A program made the translations under genes and the position numbers. Shown piece after piece: positions 12,330 through 22,037 of a DNA stretch of 64,000 nucleotides. How positions within the stretch are numbered: position 1 is the stretch's first letter; the number at the start of each line of letters is the position of its first letter. The notes beneath the pieces are model-generated. The model was not told the origin of the DNA and searched no databases. It worked only from the letters and a program-made list of their open reading frames with translations. This stretch comes from Anthopleura xanthogrammica. Taxonomy: Eukaryota; Cnidaria; Anthozoa; Actiniaria; Actiniidae. The DNA is taken from the NCBI GenBank assembly GCA_964019055.1, contig OZ025220.1, positions 4,263,478 to 4,327,477 on the forward strand, read 5' to 3'.

Positions 12330-12355
12330 CACAGGAAAAAATTTCAAAATCCCAA
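12330..12355 (+). repeat. Left terminal inverted repeat of element A
   Basis: 26 bp, exact reverse complement of 35135-35160. The outer half is CACAGGAAAAAAT and the inner end is CCCAA, the motif repeated in the adjacent array. Confidence 0.95.
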
Positions 12356-13025
12356 CTTGGGAAAAAAATGGGGTAATATTGGGATATTTTTGGGTTTTCC
12401 TTGGAAATTTTTCCCAATATTTCCCAATATTGGGAAAGTGGTACCAAATCCAAATCTGTGGTCAAAGTAATCCCAATAAAATCCCATAATTGGGAAATTA
12501 CTGTCCCAATATATGATCAAATTGGGTTTTTATGAGGTCAAAGTATTCCCAGCAAAATCCCATAATTGGGAAATTACTGTCCCAATATATGATCAAATTG
12601 GGTTTTTATGTGGTCAAAGTATTCCCAATAAAATCCCATAATTGGGAAATTACTGTCCCAATATATGATCAAATTGGGTTTTTATGAGGTCAAAGTATTC
12701 CCAATAAAATCCCATAATTGGGAAATTACTGTCCCAATATATGATCAAATTGGGTTTTTATGTGGTCAAAGTATTCCCAATAAAATCCCATAATTGGGAA
12801 ATTACTGTCCCAATATATGATCAAATTGGGTTTTTATGAGGTCAAAGTATTCCCAATAAAATCCCATAATTGGGAAATTACTGTCCCAATATATGATCAA
12901 ATTTGGTTTTTATGTGGTCAAAGTATTCCCAATAAAATCCCATAATTGGAAAATTACTTACCCAATATATGATCAAATTGGGTTTTTATGTGGTCAAAAT
13001 ATTCCCAGCAAAATCCCATAATAAT
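12356..13025. repeat. Left subterminal array of element A (76-bp units)
   Basis: After about 100 bp rich in CCCAA/TTGGG motifs, a 76-bp unit repeats about seven times from about 12460. Each unit holds the palindrome CCCATAATTGGGA and a second CCCAAT...ATTGGG pair. Units alternate between GAGGTC and GTGGTC, so the real period is a 152-bp dimer. Subterminal arrays are where EnSpm transposition proteins bind, so these are the likely binding sites of the element's transposase or accessory protein. Confidence 0.9.
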
Positions 13026-13177
13026 TATGGGGAAATTTTTATGTGCTGAGCACATACACTGAATTACACACAAGCAGAGATAACTAACAATAATTTTTAT
13101 TAACACAAGCTTTTACTGTTCTAAAATTGTTAAACTTTAGATTTGCATCATTAGATTTACATGCAAACACAACTGCA

Positions 13178-14435
13178 CTAGATTTCAATTTCTTTAACAA
13201 CAGTAAGATCGGTTTTCTGCAGTTGTCCTAAGTTTGCTCCAGTTTTAATAATAACATACTTGTTACTAATGAGTTTTCTTGCAAAAATCTCATTTAATTC
13301 ACTGGGAGTAAGTGGTGTTAACGTTTTAGCTGAAATCTGAAATTTGCTTTTAAGTAACTTACATATGTCATCTCTATTGATTAAACGTCCTGTGACAGAC
13401 TTTATGATTGATAACACTGAATGTTTTGTTATCTTAAGAGAAGGAACCATTTCTTCAGGCAGTACACTAGTCGAGTTCTCGTTCTCAGAATCATCAGCCG
13501 GCAGCTCACAGCTGTCGAATAACTTCATTGTATCTGTACTGGTATCTGACTGTGTATCATAATCCTGAGTACAATCCATGTCCTAAAGTACATAAATAAT
13601 AATACAATTTTAACATTTAATTATTGATAATTTAAGTCTTAAAGTCACATGTACTGATAAGTTGTGTGGTCCAGTTGCAATTATTATACAAGTTCAATGC
13701 AATCTTCATTTTGTTCAATCGTAGTTTCTTCCTTCAGAGTACACGTTAATTTTATTATTTTGTCTCAATAATCAGAGGCTGAAGGCAAAGAGAGGGAGGA
13801 GCCAGAGAGAGGTTAGCTGGAGAGTAATTTAAAGCAATACGTGACTTGCACTAAGGAAATCGTGTGATGTTTGATATTGAATGGCAAATATATGAAAATA
13901 TAAAGAAATCTGGACAATCAAATTGATGGATCACACACTGAGTTGTGACAATTCCATGGATGATCACACTAATTTTAGCCTGAATCATGTGTCACCCCTA
14001 GGCCACCCTAGATGAAATATACATGCATGCATGAGATTCCTCGACATCCCTTTTGACAGCTGCAACTTATGAGTTCCTGGCATGATTGCATGACCTCCGG
14101 AGCCTCCGGACCTCCGGACCTCCTAAATGAGATTGATCAAATTTGCTCCAAAGTCAGTAAACATGAGTAAAAGAAATGATTCTGTCCCTTTTTATACCAA
14201 AATATTCATAAAAATAGACGTAAAAATATATGAAGTAAATCTTGTATTTAAGAATCGTATTGTATTCATTTAAGACATCAAAAAGTAATTTTTTTGACTA
14301 CGGAATACTGGCGCCAAAATAAGGCTCAGTTATTTCACTGAACTTACCCGCGAATGCTTTTGCGATTGTTTCGCCGAAATGTTTCTTTAGCTTTTCCAAG
14401 ATCGTTTCAGTTTCTTCCTTGTTTTCACTGGCCAT
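13178..14435 (-). CDS. Element A accessory protein, winged-helix-like (TnpA analogue)
   Basis: Two coding blocks lie divergent to the transposase. Exon 14348-14435 starts with ATG and encodes MASENKEETETILEKLKKHF... up to a GGTAAGT donor. Exon 13178-13582 follows a TACTTTAG acceptor and encodes an acidic linker, then SVLSIIKSVTGRLI and ELNEIFARKLISNKYV, ending at a stop. The last block matches the end of the element B accessory protein (ELANRMAKKLIENNYV) in spacing and sequence, suggesting a shared helix-helix-strand DNA-binding fold. Splice phases of the two exons do not match directly, so a small exon between them is missing from this model or the gene is damaged. The intron carries the 69-bp captured fragment (14033-14101). 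The proposed role is binding of the CCCAA arrays. Confidence 0.55.
14033..14101 (-). repeat. 69-bp copy of flanking Cys-rich exon fragment inside element A
   Basis: Identical to 11278-11346 except for one base. It is followed by short CCTCCGGA repeats (14098-14120). The location is the intron of the accessory gene. Both copies have the same orientation. Confidence 0.9.
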
Positions 14436-14728
14436 AATGACTTAAAACTAAAAGTTTGATGTACAGAAACAAACTTTACCGAACGAAGAAGGGCTGGAAA
14501 AAGAGCGAAGGCGAGTGAGCGAGCATGCTTTATACTTGCAGAACTATAGTCGTTTCTGATTGGACTATACAGGAACAGCATATAAACTCAAACGTGATTG
14601 GCCAAAAGTTTCTGCGTTTTTGGTCAGCTGTTTTAAAGTACCGCTGATACTTAAGACTCTGGGCTCGACAAAAAGAGCGGGAGATTCGACAACTTGTAAA
14701 CAAGGATAGTTTTTGCTTTTTATGAAGA
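14436..14728. promoter_or_regulatory. Shared divergent promoter region of element A
   Basis: 293 bp between the start codons of the minus-strand accessory gene and the plus-strand transposase. It contains ATTGG/CCAAT-type boxes on both strands (around 14557 and 14598), as is common in bidirectional promoters. Element B has the same head-to-head arrangement. No transcription start can be fixed from sequence alone. Confidence 0.5.
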
Positions 14729-17700
14729 ATGTCCCAGCAAGAAAATACTTTCAGATGGAAAAGAAGTGATGTCACCTCTTGTAATTGCAACGAAAAGAGT
14801 TATAGGCACGTCCACTGCCCTTGTAAAAGTTGTAATGGACGTGCAACGAATAGAGGTACTGAAATGCGGCATTGGAAAGAGGCAAATTTACTGGATCTCG
14901 ATTCATTCGATAGCAATAACCCTTGCTGTGATTCTATGGAAAGTGATGAAACCGCGAGTGATTATATGGAAGTTGACAGTCAGGATCTAGTAGAAGAGTT
15001 GGCTTTTCAGGAACAAACAACTGCTAGTGGTAGGCTTAATTATAATGTGTATGCTGACATCAACGTAGATTTAAGCAGTGATCAGCCTTACAATGATAAT
15101 CCTGTAAAGAAACTCATTATTAAAGCTGTTTTGAATGCACTAAAAATTCAAAAAGATAGTGGATTGTCTATCAACACTTTCACAGATATTTTAGATTATG
15201 CTAAAAGATTATTGTTGGAATCAAACGCTTTAAACAAAGAGATGTTTGATCCTGATGTTTTAGCAACTTTATGGCCTAAATCATGGAGTGATGTGCAAGC
15301 ACTTTTAAAGGAAGAAGGATACTCTGATGCAAAAGAATACATCATTTGTTTCTGTCATTATGAATTACAAGGTCGAAATTCTTCTGCAAGTAAGATTAAG
15401 TACACTGGCAAATACAGTATTATGGAAAGCAAAACTGACCTTTGCAAACATTGTGGAAAACCAGGATTTATAACATATTACTACCTTGGACTTGAGAACA
15501 AAGTCAAGCATTGGTTTCATGATAAGACACTACGTCAAAAGATGCTATCTCACTGGATGGAGCGGGAGCACTGGCTAGGAAGAGATGAAAGTTGGCCACT
15601 TAAAAAGGAAATGTGGGATGGCGAGAGATGGCTGGAACTGCAGTGGTTTTGGGACCCAAATGAAACTTGGGCAATTCCATGCTACTGCAAATGCTGTGGT
15701 ATCCCAATATCAGTAGATCATTTAACCAAATCAGAGGATGGGCCAGTGGAGGGAATGAAAGTTGTAGAATGCCCAGAATGCTTGGAATCGTTTGAACATT
15801 CTTTGAAAACTACAACTGGTTCTCCATTCAATATTGCTTTGATTGGACACTGGGATGGATGGCAAGCATTCAATGGCTCAAGTTCAAGAAATTGTGGTTC
15901 GATGGAAGTAACGATTGCAAACTTAACAAAAAAAGACATAAACCATACTGATGAGGTATATGTTCTGGGATTTGTGCCACTAACATATGTTCCAAAGTTA
16001 CCTCAAACGTATGATCCTTTCCTTGAGCCATTGATGAAGGACATTTGCAAAGGTTTTATTGATGGCTTTAAGATTGATACTGGTTCACTCCATGATATTG
16101 AAATGCAAGAAGATTTACAACTTGTCCGTGTTTTATTGCTTTGCTGGTCAGGAGACCACCCAGGACAATGCGAGATAGGCAAGCTATTAAATCAAGGTAC
16201 ATGTCCCTGTCGGAGGTGTCAATTAATTGGTCAACATCTACCACAAAATGAATCCAATAATCACATGTATTATGGTGACAATCGTTCACACTATAGACAT
16301 CAGTGGGAGCCACGGAAGATTTCTGAGATGTTAACAGATCTTTATGATGTTGAGGCTGAGACAAGGCAAAGTGTAAGAAAGAGAATGTCATCATATAAAG
16401 GTGTAACTGGAATTAGCATTTTGCATAAGTATTTGTATCCACTTTATGGTTTTGACATACTGCAAGATTTAACATTTGATGTATTCCATACAGTTTCTCT
16501 GAATGTTGTGAAAAACCAAACAGAAAGACTATTAGATCTAAATCTAATAGATAAAGCACATCTAAGTAATGAAATAAAGAATTTCCCATGGCCAAAAGAG
16601 TTCAAGAGTGGACGGCTTCCCAGGCCAGTTCAAAACTACAATGGATCTTTGGGACAGTGGAAAGCTGAAGGACTTCAAAAGTTCTCTTTTCCAATGGCAG
16701 ATTGTATACTTGACAACAGTCTTGAAGATCCTAAAGAGCAAGAAATCCAACACTTAGTATCAAGGATAACAGAGATGCACTTCAATACTGGACGATATGG
16801 TTGGACTGACACTATGATTGATGAAAACAGAAAGTTGTCATGGCGCTTAAATATATTGGTAGAAGAAATCCAAGGACTCAAAATGTGTACGATTTCAATT
16901 CATAACCTTCTCCATATCCATGAAGACATCATAAGATTTTCTGGTCCTGATAACTACTGGTGCGCAGTTTTTGAAAGAGCTGTCAAAGGCTACATAAAAA
17001 GATCTAGCAATTGTAAAGGGATTGAAAAAACCTTTGCGTTTGCAGAATCAAGAAGGGAATTCCTCAAGCCCTATGCTGAGAAGAAAGATGAGCTTGGGAA
17101 GATTGACTGTAAATTGGTAAGCTAATTTTTATCCTCTTCATTTACACTGTAATTATCATTGAAACATTTACCAAATCTCAAAAGCATGACTATTGTGGTT
17201 TTCATTTGCTGCATACTTTCCTACATCTTCATCAGCATTGAAAGATTCATTGTCTTACCTGAGTTTTACATTATTTGTGATTGAAGTAATGATAGGCACA
17301 ACAAAAGTTTGCCAATAAACTACAGTGGTCATACTTTTGAGATGTTAAAGGCATGAACTAATATTTAAAATTGGAAAATTGGAATACATATATGATAGTA
17401 GAAAGAATATTAAAAGTATTTAAATGTAGTCCCACAAACTGCAAAAAACACTCAATTCACCACCACCACCCTCCCAACCCTATGGTCCCACAGCCAATAA
17501 TGCATAGTCATAAAATTATTGTGTATCTTATTGTCTTACTTGCTTACCTCCCCAATATATCTCACTTTAGGGCATTGCCAGTTCTGTTGACACTGCTAAA
17601 GTGGCTATTGACAGGAAATACACTCCAAGTACATCCCTTCTTCTTGGTGCAATGGACAACATTTCTAGAAGAGGCTGAGAGAAGAAAATTGGCAAATCAT

Positions 17701-18388
17701 CTGTCACTACCTTTACATAATATAAGTGAAGTTGCTTATTTATCAAAGAGATGCTTTATGGCAGACAGGAGCTTTGAAGGAACTGTTTTCAAATCTGGAG
17801 AGATAGCAGTGTTAGCCATTAATCAGCTAGAGGTTGTAGTGAAACTGGACATATTTCTGTCAGTGAGAGTCAAAGGTGATGAGTCATACCAATTGCTAGT
17901 TAAAGGACACATCCATCCTTACTGTACAGATAATGAAAAACAGACAAAGCATTTTTGGACTGGATTTGTAAGTGTCAAGAACACACCTGGGAGAACCAAC
18001 CTTTTGTAATGTCAGTGATATCCAGAGAAAAGTTATCCTGTATAAATGTGACAAAGAACAATATACTGTTGTTGACTACCAGAGGCAAAAGGAACAGCTT
18101 CCTTTTGAAGTAGTCGTCCCTGTTTATCCAGAAAAAGGGGATATGTTACTTATACAAGGGGAAGGTAGGGATGACATCTGGTATGGCCATGCTTGCAATG
18201 TTGATTACAAACACAAAACTGTAGATGTGTTTTTCTTTGTGGAACATTCAAGAAAGAGAAACATCTATGTTAGAGAAACATATGGCAATCATGCAAGAAA
18301 TGTCATTCCATGGGCCTCCATAATTGGAGTTGCTGATGGAGCATGGAAAAGCTCTTCATTTGTACAGTGGCAAAAAGCTGTTGGATAA
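14729..18388 (+). CDS. Element A transposase, EnSpm/CACTA TNP2-like, with DUF4218-like region
   Basis: Exon 1 (14729-17116) encodes about 796 residues. The N-terminal Cys cluster (HVHCPCKSCNGR, residues 27-38) resembles the Transpos_assoc zinc motif. There are Cys pairs near 239-242 and 319-323. The TNP2 core has HWDGWQ (D375), DPFLEPLMKDI (about 429-439), CWSGDHPGQCE (D476), CPCRRC (492-497) and FDVFH (D584). A DUF4218-like block HNLLHIHEDI ... FERAVKGYIKR includes E749. These acidic residues are the candidate catalytic set of an RNase-H-fold transposase. A phase-0 intron (17117-17570) leads to exon 2, which aligns with the element B C-terminus (VDYQRQK..., then VVVPVYPEKGDM) and ends at 18388. 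Exon 2 needs two frame changes, near 17665 and between 17960 and 18005, so the C-terminus is damaged or mis-assembled. The start follows AAGAATGTCC and is the first ATG of the long frame. Confidence 0.85.
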
Positions 18389-18659
18389 ACATTAACTTTG
18401 TTTTAAATGTAAGCTGGATTAATTTACAATCAATTTGCCATTCTCATTTTTGTAATTCACAAAGTTTGGAAAATGAACACCAAAAATATTTATATACTGA
18501 TGAAACTAGATTTTACTTCCAAAAAGCATAATAATACAAAACGTAAACATATCATGCATAGGAGTAAATTGAATTAGTTAAAACCTGAAGGCCTAATTTT
18601 TGTGATTCATTTTCTACATGCATGTATCTAGTAAAGATATGTATTTCACAAAGTTTACC
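18389..18659. other. 3' flank of element A transposase
   Basis: AT-rich sequence after the transposase stop and before the right array. Presumably the 3' untranslated region. No gene. Confidence 0.4.
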
Positions 18660-19345
18660 ATTAATTCCCAAGTTTGAATTTTCATTAGAATTAGATTCCC
18701 ATTTTATTCCCATTTTTGGGATTCAGTTTGTAATTATTTTCAATTTATTCCCATGTTTGGGTTTTGATTGGAAGTACAGTCCCATTTAATTCCCATTTTT
18801 GGGATTCAGTTTGTAATTATTTTCAATTTATTCCCATGTTTGGGTTTTGATTGGAAGTATAGTCCCATTTAATTCCCATTCTTGGGATTCAGTTTGTAAT
18901 TATTTTCAATTTATATCCATGTTTGGGTTTTGATAGAAAGTACAGTCCCATTTAATTCCCATTTTTGGGATTCAGTTTGTAATTATTTTCAATTTATTCC
19001 CATGCTTGGGTTTTGATTGGAAGTACAGTCCCATTTTAATTCCCATTTTTGGGATTCAGTTTGTAATTATTTTCAATTAATTTCCAAGTATGGGTTTTGA
19101 ATGGAAGTACAGTCCCATTTAATTCCCATTTCTGGGATTCAGTTTGTAATTATTTTCAATTTATCATAGCAAAATCACTGCGGACAAAAGCCATTTAATT
19201 CCCATTTTTGGGATTCAGTTTGTAATTATTTTCAATTAATTTCCAAGTATGGGTTTTGAATGGAAGTACAGTCCCATTTAATTCCCATTTCTGGGATTCA
19301 GTTTGTAATTATTTTCAATTTATCATATCAAAATCACTGCGGACA
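18660..19345. repeat. Right subterminal array of element A, left half (83-bp units)
   Basis: About eight copies of a unit of about 83 bp containing CCCATTTTTGGGA and CCCATGTTTGGG palindromes, the same unit as at 34027-34960. The last two units carry 25-30 bp of the left end of insert X (CATATCAAAATCACTGCGG, or CATAGC... in the first copy). The array/X junction was therefore itself duplicated (about 19035-19191 and 19192-19345) after X arrived. Confidence 0.85.
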
Positions 19346-19410
19346 AAAGCCTCAGGATCAAATTTCTGCCAGGCGTTACTCGCAGACAGCAATACATCGG
19401 ACTCGAAAAC

Positions 19411-20945
19411 AATGCAAATTTTGAAGCTTTCCAGCCAATTTCTCGACGATTATAACTTAGAACACATTTTTACCTCCAGAAATACAAACACTGATATTCA
19501 TACTGTAACTGGTAAGAGTTTAAAGTCATTTCGTTGCGATTTCATGGGGGCAAACTTGAATTTTCTGATGCCGGTAGGGGACGTTTTAACAAGGCGTTCC
19601 TAAGTTTTTGTCAACCAAGTAGTGGAATACTGGGTTTAACTTTAATGCGCATGTCCCAATCCAATTTTTACCGCCAGAATATGAATCTAGAATAAATTAC
19701 CCACATTTTGGTACCAAAAATGTCTATATTTTTTGAGTTTTGTGTGGGGCAAATTGCTTCTAAATATCCCTCTTGCTTCTCTTGACTTTCTGTGTGACTG
19801 TAGTAGCAGTTGGAGAAGATTTTAGCGACACAAATGACGGTACAAACTCTGGATTTGGCCATGATCCTGCTTTTTTAATTTACAGAATCAACACGTAAGT
19901 CATTAAAAAATATAAGCTTATATTTCTTAGAAAAATCGTAATAGCCCGAATATTCTGTTATTATATGTAGTTATTTACAACTAAGCTAGTCTAACCTGTT
20001 ATTAATCCAGTTTCTCACTACCAAAGATTTGAACTCATTATTTTGTCTTAATTTTTTTTTCAATACAGATATTTGATTTATAGCGTGTCAAAGAGCGAAA
20101 AGGAAGGTGAAGATAAATCTGCTATAGCTGAGAAAATAGAGAAAGTAATAAGCAAAGCTGAAATAAGAGGAATAATTGTAAACAACCGCATAGTCAATAT
20201 ATTTCGCAAAAAAATTGCACTTTTATATGGAAAGATAAAAGCTGCAAGGAAGAAGGGTGGTACATGTGTAAAGAGGCTGCTAAATCGTTGGAAGAAAAGT
20301 ACCTACGAATTCACAGTTTACTATCATGAGGTGGACAAATGTGCTCTTCAATTAGAAAACCAAAAGCTTTTGGGTCAGAAAAGGGTCTTAGAGGAAGATG
20401 TTGTGAAAGAAGTTGCAAAACGAATGAAAGTACAAGAAAAACTTGAACAAGCCCTTTCAGAAACAGAAAAATCTGCAAGTTATTACAAGAAAAGGTTCAA
20501 GAATATAGTTAAAAAGGTTATAAACAAGCAAAAAAGGGCCCCACAAAAAAATAAAAGATATCATGAATACTCATATAGACATCAGGCTAGAGTTAAAACC
20601 CAGCTTAAAGAGCAAAGTATTTCAACACTTTCATTTCTTGGACAATATGATTTCATAGCAACTAAAGTAGAAGTGTTTAATACTGATACCCAACAATATG
20701 AAACATTCCAGCTTATTGATGAAAATGAACTTCCTTTTACCCAAAGCAATACCAAAACCCTTACCAATGAAGATGTTGATGATATTAATTTATGGATTTA
20801 CATAAAGTTTTTTGAGTTTCAGTTTTTGTCAGAATGTTTTGAATCCACACTTGAGTTTTGGATGAATGTGTTACTTGAAGTTCCTTTCTTGATATTGCCT
20901 TTTGTTACCATCACCTCTAATAAATGTGAACACAGCAAAACATGA
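19411..20945 (+). CDS. Coiled-coil protein of insert X, function unknown
   Basis: A short first coding block starts at 19411 (MQILKLSSQFLDDYNLEHIF...) and ends at a CTGGTAAGAG donor near 19510. The main block (about 20073-20945) is rich in Lys and Glu, with heptad-like stretches (EEDVVKEVAKRMKVQEKLEQ) predicting a long coiled coil at residues 95-150. It then has a more globular part (FLGQYDFIATKVEVFNTDTQ). The splice phases do not join directly, so the model is uncertain. The 3' end overlaps the convergent Tudor-like gene by about 75 bp, so the last residues are probably read-through and the true 3' exons may be lost. Confidence 0.4.
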
Positions 20946-21254
20946 GTCCTCAATTTCAGATTTGACATATTTGTCACCAATGTCTTTGTATTCCTCTATT
21001 GACCCTTTCTTTGCCAACCAGTATCGAACAGTATTGTTTTCCACATAAGCAAAATCACCATTGGAATTAAAAATTCTTTCGTCCCATTTTCCACCTAAGG
21101 TTTCATCTAGAATTCGGTTGTCTTTAATAGCATAAACTTCTCTCCCTCTTTGTACAACGCTGTTGATTAACTGACCTTGTCCGGTAGAAAATACATCCTG
21201 ATCAACAGTGATTTCTATCCGAATCTCAGGTTCGTCCCTACGGCCAGACCAAAG
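20871..21254 (-). pseudogene. Tudor/chromo-like gene of insert X, C-terminal half (split by element B)
   Basis: Minus-strand frame from 21254 to a stop at 20871, starting LWSGRRDEPEIRIEITVDQD. It has a compact beta-rich composition (GGKWDERIFNSNGDFAYVE). It is the exact in-frame continuation of the N-terminal half at 33592-33929: removing element B and one AAG copy gives VKRKL then WSGRRDE with no frame change. Function of this part is unknown. Confidence 0.6.
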
Positions 21255-21280
21255 CACAGGAAAAAATATCGATTTTCCAA
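21255..21280 (+). repeat. Left terminal inverted repeat of element B
   Basis: 26 bp, reverse complement of 33563-33588 with one mismatch. The outer part CACAGGAAAAAAT equals that of element A; the inner end is TTCCAA instead of TCCCAA. Confidence 0.92.
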
Positions 21281-21800
21281 GGTTGGTAGATCATTGGTAT
21301 ATCATCGGTACATTATTGGTATATCATTGGTAAAGAGCATGATATACCAACATTGGAAAAATGGTTACATATTCCAAGTCAAATTGTAATATTTCAACAA
21401 TGGTATATCAAAAATAGTTTACCAAGTTGGGAAATCATTGGTAATCAAAATAAAATACCAACATTGGAGTATCAAACATAATTGATATACCAGCATTGGT
21501 TTATTAAACATAGTTGATTTACCAACGTTGGTATATCAGACATAATTTGATAAACCAACATTGGAATATCAAACATAATTTGATGTACCAACATTGGTTT
21601 ATTAAACACAGTTGATTTACCAACGTTGGAATATCAAACATAATTGATATACCAATATTGGAGTATCATACATAATTGATATACCAATATTGGAGTATCA
21701 TACATAATTGATATACCAATATTGGAGTATCATACATAATTGATATACCAACATTGGGTTATCATACATAATTGATATACCAACATTATGATATAAATTG
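21281..21800. repeat. Left subterminal array of element B (about 33-bp units)
   Basis: About 14 copies of a degenerate unit built from ATACCAA/TTGGTAT half-sites (for example GATATACCAACATTGG) separated by AT-rich spacers. Each pair of half-sites is palindromic. It is the likely binding array for element B proteins. Confidence 0.85.
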
Positions 21801-22037
21801 ATATGAGCACCAAATACATAAACTCAATTTTTAATATTTAAAAATATCAAAATATACCTTGTATAATAGATTATACATATATATACTCTATATATAGACA
21901 AAAATACAACATCTTAGTAGAATAATACAACATCTTAGTAGAATAATACAACTTAATCTTAACTTAACTTAATCTTAGTAGAATAATACATTTTAGTAGA
22001 AACTGATCAGTTGTTCATAACATCTGGAATAAAAGTT
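21801..22037. other. AT-rich 3' region of element B accessory gene
   Basis: Contains a tandem ATACAACATCTTAGTAGAAT repeat (about 21902-21990). Probably the 3' untranslated region of the minus-strand gene. No ORF. Confidence 0.4.

Noticed and set aside
18389..18531. Short ORF downstream of the element A transposase stop
   Set aside because: Reads 3' untranslated AT-rich DNA; no match to the C-terminus of the element B enzyme.
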